From positions 1 to 48,578 of the forward strand of contig CACJYD010000012.1 of assembly GCA_902597545.1 (NCBI GenBank): a stretch of 48,578 nucleotides of DNA, read 5' to 3'. Below are positions 43,789-48,578 of this stretch, piece after piece. The stretch is from an uncultured Bacteroidota bacterium (GTDB lineage Bacteria; Bacteroidota; Bacteroidia; Flavobacteriales; Flavobacteriaceae). The notes below the pieces were generated by a model. That model was not told where the DNA came from. It did no database searches and saw only the letters and a list, made by a program, of their open reading frames with translations. The translations under genes were made by a program, and so were the position numbers. The stretch's first letter is position 1; every line of letters starts with the position of its first letter.

Positions 43789-44510
43789 TGAAGAAGGAGT
43801 TTGATAAAATAGTTCGAATTAGAAGATCTGTAAGACGTTATAAAAAAACAGAAATAAATGATGATGATGTTAAAGATTCAATTCTTCATGCTTCATTAGC
43901 TCCAAATAGTAGTAATTTACAATTGTGGGAGTTTTATCACGTAACATCTGAAGAACTAATGAATAGAATTTCAGAGGCATGCTTTAATCAACCTGCGGCT
44001 AGAACTGCTAATCAATTTGTTGTAATTGTTACAAGAAAAGATTTATGGAATAAAAGAAGAATATTTAATATCAATACAATAAAAAACAAAACTCTTAATG
44101 CTAGTGATAAGAGTATGAAAAACAGGGATTTAGCCCTAAAGTATTATAAATATCTCATACCTACTATTTATAAGGAATTTTTTGGATTACTTGGGTATAT
44201 TAGATATATAAATGCTATGATTATTGGATTATTTAGGCCAATTTATAGACAAGTAACCAATTCTGATATGCGAGTTGTAGCTCATAAAAGTAGTGCATTA
44301 GCAGCTCAAAACTTTATGTTAAGTATGACATCTAAAGGTTATGATACCTGCCCAATGGAGGGGTTTGATTCATTAAGGGTAAAAAGAATTTTATCCCTCC
44401 CCTATTCTTCAGAAATTAATATGGTTATAAGTTGTGGGATAAGAGATGATGATGGAGTTTACGGAAAACAAATTAGAGTCCCTTTTGATGATATCTACTT
44501 CAAGAGATAA
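43788..44510 (+). CDS. Nitroreductase-family flavoprotein
   Basis: Nitroreductase-fold protein of 240 residues. The N-terminus IVRIRRSVRRYKKTEI and LAPNSSNLQLWEFY (the FMN phosphate and ring-contacting S-x-x-N region) are typical, as is the late segment DTCPMEGFDSLRVKRIL. An insertion near residues 95-165 contains a hydrophobic stretch (YKEFFGLLGYIRYINAMIIGLF), which may form a lid or touch a membrane. It should bind FMN and use NAD(P)H; the substrate is unknown. Its ATG overlaps the ALDH stop (TGATG), so both proteins are made together. It is convergent with dsbD. Confidence 0.85.
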   Translation: MKKEFDKIVRIRRSVRRYKKTEINDDDVKDSILHASLAPNSSNLQLWEFYHVTSEELMNRISEACFNQPAARTANQFVVIVTRKDLWNKRRIFNINTIKNKTLNASDKSMKNRDLALKYYKYLIPTIYKEFFGLLGYIRYINAMIIGLFRPIYRQVTNSDMRVVAHKSSALAAQNFMLSMTSKGYDTCPMEGFDSLRVKRILSLPYSSEINMVISCGIRDDDGVYGKQIRVPFDDIYFKR

Positions 44511-44513
44511 AGT

Positions 44514-46442
44514 TTATTTATAGTTTTTCTTAAAGTTTTCTAACCCTTCAGATAGCCAACTTTGATAGGTATCAGTATCTGTATACTGAATCGGTTTGTT
44601 AAGAACTTCAAGATTAGGAGAGAGCAATACATAATAAGGTTGCGAATTGTTTTTAAAATTGATTGTTTGAAAGGCAGACCACTTCTCTCCAACCTTTTTT
44701 AAAGTTTTTTCATTTCCATTCTTGTCCGTAAGGATTATAATTTGATCTTGATTCAAATCTGATCTATCATCAACATAAAGTGAAATTAAAATAAATTCAT
44801 TGTTAATCATATCATAAACTTTCGGTTCTGACCAGGTATTTTCCTCAACTCGTCGGCAATTTGCACATGCCCAACCTGTAAAGTCTAAAAGTATAGGTTT
44901 ATTGTTTTCTGCTGACTCTGATTTCCCTTCATCAAAATCTTTTATACAATTCAATGAAAGAGGACATTCATTATCATCCTGATATACTGAATAAAATTCA
45001 GGTGGCAAAAGCCCACTCAACAAGGAAAGATTTGTTTTTTTTGAAAACAATGAACTACTCATGTATATCCCAACTATAATAAAAAAAGAGGATGATAATA
45101 TGTAAGACAGCTTCTTTGAAGTTCTTAATAAATATAAACCGCATAAAAGAAATAGTAAAACCCATATTCCAATAAATATTTCTCTTTTTAAAATACCCCA
45201 TTCAAGAATAAGATCAACATTAGATAAAAACTTAAATGCTAAAGCTAATTCTACAAAACCTAAAATAACTTTGATTGAATTTGTCCATGATCCCGATTTA
45301 GGAAGTTTATTGATCACATTTGGAAAAAATGCTAGTAGAGTAAACGGAACTGCAAGTGCAACTCCAAATCCTAACATACCATATGTTAAATCAATAGCTC
45401 CACCGTCTGATGTTAAAGTGCCAACAAGTAAGGTACCCAATATTGGTCCAGTACATGAAAATGAAACTAAACATAGTGTTAGTGACATAAAAAAAGTTGA
45501 AATTAAGCCTTTGTATAAATTTGATTTTGAGTCAACAGTGTTAGACCAAGAACTTGGAAGAGTAATGTCAAAAAGTCCAAATAAAGAAAGTGCAAAAGCA
45601 ACAAATATTGCGAAGAAAATAAAATTTAGTATAGGGCTTGTTGATATTTGATTTAAGATTTCAGGATTAATATTCTCAAGAAAATAAAATGGAATACTAA
45701 GGGAAACATAAATAAGTATGATAAAAAATCCGTATGAGCTTGAATATAGCTTTGCTTGTTCATTTTTTGTTGAAAAAAAAGATACAGTGAGAGGTATCAT
45801 TGGAAATACACATGGTGTCAATAGAGCTAAAAATCCACCTAATAGACCTAAGATTAAAATGTTAATTCTTCTTGAAAAATTATTTGACATTTCATTCTCA
45901 TACTCATTTACTAAAAGTTCTGAATTTTTTAAATCTAAATTCAAAGAGCTTGAAACTGTAGAGTAGTCAAAAGAAGTTGTATTTATTATTTGTTTATTTG
46001 AAAGACTATATTCAAGTTTTACATCTTGGAAAATACACACTCGATCATCACAAACTTGATAATATAAGTTTTGAGTTAAGATATCATCTTTATAGTTTCC
46101 TTTGAGAACAACTTCTTGACTATAAATAACTTCATTGATGAAGTATGATTGATCCATTTGGAATATTGGATCATATTTAGTGATTGGTTTGGGTTCGGAA
46201 ACTATTGAAAAAGAATCAAAAATAGATTCGTCCTCAAAAACAAATTCAGTAGGCAAAGCACCACCCTCTTCAAGATTTTGAGAATATAGTCTCCAATTAT
46301 CCTGAATTTTAGCAGTTGTAGATAATATATATGAATTATCTGACTTTTTTTCAACAGAGGTTAACCATTTTATTGGCTCTTGTGAGGAACAAAATAAAGG
46401 AATTAGAATAAATAATATTTTTAAATTGATATTTTCAAACAT
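44514..46442 (-). CDS. dsbD: Thiol:disulfide interchange protein DsbD
   Basis: The 642-residue inner-membrane protein carries electrons from cytosolic thioredoxin to the periplasm. Order: signal peptide (about 7-20), alpha domain with C131 and C136 (VCDDRVC), a transmembrane domain of about eight helices (190-465) with C211 (LTPCVFPM) and C330 (FSCTGPILG), then a thioredoxin-like gamma domain with C526-x-x-C529 (ACANCRR). All six redox cysteines are present. The ATG at 46442 lies 22 bp inside the end of tilS. It could support cytochrome c maturation or disulfide isomerisation; no partner gene is nearby. Confidence 0.95.
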   Translation of the reverse strand: MFENINLKILFILIPLFCSSQEPIKWLTSVEKKSDNSYILSTTAKIQDNWRLYSQNLEEGGALPTEFVFEDESIFDSFSIVSEPKPITKYDPIFQMDQSYFINEVIYSQEVVLKGNYKDDILTQNLYYQVCDDRVCIFQDVKLEYSLSNKQIINTTSFDYSTVSSSLNLDLKNSELLVNEYENEMSNNFSRRINILILGLLGGFLALLTPCVFPMIPLTVSFFSTKNEQAKLYSSSYGFFIILIYVSLSIPFYFLENINPEILNQISTSPILNFIFFAIFVAFALSLFGLFDITLPSSWSNTVDSKSNLYKGLISTFFMSLTLCLVSFSCTGPILGTLLVGTLTSDGGAIDLTYGMLGFGVALAVPFTLLAFFPNVINKLPKSGSWTNSIKVILGFVELALAFKFLSNVDLILEWGILKREIFIGIWVLLFLLCGLYLLRTSKKLSYILSSSFFIIVGIYMSSSLFSKKTNLSLLSGLLPPEFYSVYQDDNECPLSLNCIKDFDEGKSESAENNKPILLDFTGWACANCRRVEENTWSEPKVYDMINNEFILISLYVDDRSDLNQDQIIILTDKNGNEKTLKKVGEKWSAFQTINFKNNSQPYYVLLSPNLEVLNKPIQYTDTDTYQSWLSEGLENFKKNYK

Positions 46443-47689
46443 TGTCCTTTTGTTTTTAATAACCTTCTATCAACTCTCATACCAATAATCCACAAGACTT
46501 GATTCTTTGCATCAGTTAAAAGCCATTTATTTTGTTTTTCAAAAATCGATAATTTTTCATCTTTAAAAAACTTACTTACCTTTTTTTTTCCATTCATTCC
46601 ATAAGGATAAAAAATGTCACCTTTTTGAAATCTCCTTACTTTCAGCGGTGTTGAAACTTTGTTGTGTATACAAATCATATTTTTAGATGGTCTTTTTGAA
46701 AAATTACATTTTTCCAACTTAATCTGAAATGGATGTTGATTTTTACCTAAAGTGAGCTCATAGTCTTTTAAATCATCATAACTAATTTTTTTTATCAATA
46801 TTTTATTTCTATCAGATAGAATTTCATGTGATTTTGAAGTGATTTTTTTTCCTGTCTCTGCGATTAATATTTTTAAAATCTCAGAATTTTTAAAAAAACC
46901 GTACTTTCTAAAGGCAATAAATTCTACAGATTTTAAATTACAATTCTTCCAATTAGATTTTTTAGACTCAATTATTCCATCCTTTCTTTCTATAAAGTAT
47001 TTACTGTTAATGATTTCTAAATATTTATCAGTATTAACTTTTACTTTATTTGATTCATTTATTAGTCTAATAAAATTTGTTCTATAGCATGGATCAGCTA
47101 ATTTGATTTTAGGAATAATAATATTTCTTATTTTATTTCTTAAATATTTATTTTCAAGGTTTGATTTATCCTCTCTCCACGTTAATTTATTTTTCTTTGC
47201 ATAATTTACAATATCATCCTTAGTGAATGATAATAGTGGTCTAACTATGGTATTATTAATTTGTTTAATTCCTGTTAAAGAATTAAGTTTTTTTCCTCTG
47301 TAAATATTTATCAAAATTGTTTCGATATTGTCATCTAAATGATGAGCAGTCATAATGTGCGTATAATTATATTTTAGACTTAAAAAAGTAAAAAAATCAT
47401 ACCTGAGTTCTCTTGCTTTTTTTTGAATGGATTTTGAATTTGATAAATTATATGATTTTGAGAAGAATTTTATTTTATTCTTAGCACAATATGTTTTTAC
47501 AAACGATTCATCTTGATCACTGTCTTTACCTCTGAGCATATAATTAATATGAGCTATTGAAAAATTAATCTCTGATTTAAGTAAAAGATCACATAATACC
47601 ATACTATCAACTCCACCACTTACAGCTGCAATAACATTGTGATTTAAAGGAATGGTTTTTTTAATACTACTAACAAATTTTGAAAGCAT
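46421..47689 (-). CDS. tilS: tRNA(Ile)-lysidine synthase
   Basis: The 422-residue N-type ATP pyrophosphatase converts C34 of tRNA-Ile(CAU) to lysidine, giving AUA decoding. PP-loop AAVSGGVDSM (21-30), HINYMLRGKDSDQDE, YNLSNSKSIQKKARELRYDFF, TAHHLDDNIETILINIYRG and RPLLSFTKDDIVNYA are family motifs. A C-terminal domain for tRNA binding is recognisable by VRRFQKGDIFYPYGMNGKKKVSKFF. It starts 12 bp after the pabB stop; dsbD overlaps its 3' end. Its presence fits an AT-rich genome that uses AUA heavily. Confidence 0.96.
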   Translation of the reverse strand: MLSKFVSSIKKTIPLNHNVIAAVSGGVDSMVLCDLLLKSEINFSIAHINYMLRGKDSDQDESFVKTYCAKNKIKFFSKSYNLSNSKSIQKKARELRYDFFTFLSLKYNYTHIMTAHHLDDNIETILINIYRGKKLNSLTGIKQINNTIVRPLLSFTKDDIVNYAKKNKLTWREDKSNLENKYLRNKIRNIIIPKIKLADPCYRTNFIRLINESNKVKVNTDKYLEIINSKYFIERKDGIIESKKSNWKNCNLKSVEFIAFRKYGFFKNSEILKILIAETGKKITSKSHEILSDRNKILIKKISYDDLKDYELTLGKNQHPFQIKLEKCNFSKRPSKNMICIHNKVSTPLKVRRFQKGDIFYPYGMNGKKKVSKFFKDEKLSIFEKQNKWLLTDAKNQVLWIIGMRVDRRLLKTKGQCLKISI

Positions 47690-47701
47690 ATTTCAAAGTT
47701 A

Positions 47702-48578
47702 CTATTTAAGTGATTGAATCATTGGTTCAGCCTTAACCAAACATTCTTCATATTCTTTTTCAGCAATAGATTTATGTGTAATTGCACTTCCTACATTGAC
47801 AGTGAGCATTTTATTACTACTGCTGTATACAATGGATCTTATTACAACATTAAAGTCAAAGTCCATTTCTGGATTAATATACCCGACTGAGCCACTATAA
47901 AGCCCTCTTTTTGTTGATTCAAATTCATCAATTATATTCATTGACTCTATCTTAGGAGCACCTGTCATACTCCCCATAGGAAAAGTTCCTTTTAATATTT
48001 CCGATAACTTTAATTTTGAGCTTACTTTAGCTTCAATTGTTGATATTAACTGATGAACTCTTTTAAATGTTTTTAAAGTATTTAAACTCTTCACTTTTAC
48101 TGAACCTTTTTTTGCAATTCTTGATAAATCGTTCCTAACTAAATCAACAATCATATGATTTTCAGACAATTCTTTTGGACTTGATAATAATTCATTAATA
48201 TTTTTCTTGTCCTCCTCAGGACTATCCCCTCTTTTGGCAGTCCCTTTTATAGGTTGACTTATAATATCCTCTCCATTTTTACTCAAGAATCTTTCAGGCG
48301 ATGATGAAATTAAAAATAAGTCATTTACCTTTAGGAAGCTACTCATTGGAGACTTCGTGTAATTATTAAGTTTAACATAAGTATCATAAGGATTAATTTC
48401 ATCATATTCACTAAATAAGTCAAAACAAAAATTCATTTCGTAGCAGTCACCTCTAAAAATTCTTTCTTTAATTTTATTTACTTTATTTATGTATTCACTT
48501 TTAGAGTTTCTTAAATTTAGTTTTACAATACTTGAGTTTTTTGTTTTCTCTTTTTTAGATATTTCATTAAACTTTTTC
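47702..48578 (-). CDS. pabB: Aminodeoxychorismate synthase component I, C-terminal part (runs off right edge)
   Basis: The frame is open to the window edge; the in-frame ATG at 48436 is internal, because the codons before it read EYINKVNKIKERIFRGDCYE, continuing the chorismate-binding fold. About 291 codons are visible. Motifs: RGDCYEMNFCFD, FLISSSPERFL, QPIKGTAKRGDSPEED, the Mg-binding/catalytic stretch HMIVDLVRNDLSRIAKKG, TFPMGSMTGAPKIESMNII, and SGSVGYINP plus NVGSAITHKS. The KGTAKR and GSAITH motifs are those of PabB, which aminates chorismate towards folate; TrpE and isochorismate synthases are less likely. It heads a pabB-tilS-dsbD operon. Confidence 0.9.
   Translation of the reverse strand, partial: KKFNEISKKEKTKNSSIVKLNLRNSKSEYINKVNKIKERIFRGDCYEMNFCFDLFSEYDEINPYDTYVKLNNYTKSPMSSFLKVNDLFLISSSPERFLSKNGEDIISQPIKGTAKRGDSPEEDKKNINELLSSPKELSENHMIVDLVRNDLSRIAKKGSVKVKSLNTLKTFKRVHQLISTIEAKVSSKLKLSEILKGTFPMGSMTGAPKIESMNIIDEFESTKRGLYSGSVGYINPEMDFDFNVVIRSIVYSSSNKMLTVNVGSAITHKSIAEKEYEECLVKAEPMIQSLK

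Noticed and set aside
1-48578. Prophage, insertion sequence, CRISPR, integron, tRNA or rRNA genes
   Set aside because: I read both strands between and within genes and saw no transposase, repeat array, integrase, or cloverleaf/T-loop pattern; all space is filled by the listed genes.

Overview
This 48.6 kb window is chromosomal DNA from a very AT-rich (roughly 30% G+C by eye), gene-dense member of the Bacteroidota, most likely a streamlined marine Flavobacteriia lineage. The reasons are: TAnnTTTG-type -7 promoter boxes and no clear Shine-Dalgarno sites; Bacteroidota-type proteins (GlmM beginning MTLISSISGIRGT, an E1 alpha/beta fusion, an OmpA lipoprotein, a GapN with a displaced Glu motif, and an M1-like protein with a beta-barrel tail ending TRRWF); and the local order holA / HsdR_N-like / GT2. 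I see no tRNA, rRNA, CRISPR, prophage or insertion sequence, and no gene-free stretch above 120 bp. Spacers are tiny and many convergent genes overlap at their 3' ends.

Layout. 1-1811: a disturbed locus. The first 168 codons of a gamma-glutamyltransferase (GGT) lipoprotein run off the left edge on the minus strand. The divergent plus-strand ORF starts as phosphoglucosamine mutase (GlmM) and switches in frame, at a short shared sequence, to the C-terminal part of GGT. 1852-8119: uvrA, a LOG-family gene and an M1-like/beta-barrel gene as one operon. 8163-13905: E1 fusion; divergent holA and a PD-(D/E)XK (HsdR_N-like) gene whose start codons overlap; a glycosyltransferase; an OmpA lipoprotein. 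13945-20763: uvrD/pcrA, recG and pheT. 20757-26010: an ABC-F ATPase, two lipoproteins, a transaldolase and an SDR enzyme behind the SRP RNA gene. 26000-35346: glyA, smpB, pcm, a Gfo/Idh oxidoreductase, yggS, a DnaQ-like exonuclease, miaA, purC, phoH, a SAM-hydrolase-type gene and dnaN. 35347-42290: an ilvD-ilvB-ilvN-ilvC-gapN operon on the minus strand. 42391-48578: an aldehyde dehydrogenase/nitroreductase pair and a pabB-tilS-dsbD operon, with pabB running off the right edge.

How it works together. Most genes are housekeeping: DNA repair and replication (UvrA, UvrD, RecG, HolA, DnaN), translation and tRNA modification (PheT, MiaA, TilS, SmpB, SRP RNA), branched-chain amino acid synthesis, folate/one-carbon metabolism (PabB, GlyA) and the cell envelope. 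The unusual content is in architecture rather than gene repertoire: (i) the GlmM/GGT chimera and its inverted geometry; (ii) -7 boxes placed 4-9 nt before start codons, implying many leaderless or nearly leaderless mRNAs; (iii) two minus-strand genes (the SDR gene after SRP RNA, and ilvD) whose start codons sit directly after a hairpin plus U-tract; (iv) crossed promoters and overlapping start codons at holA/HsdR_N; (v) an M1-peptidase-like outer membrane protein without a zinc motif.
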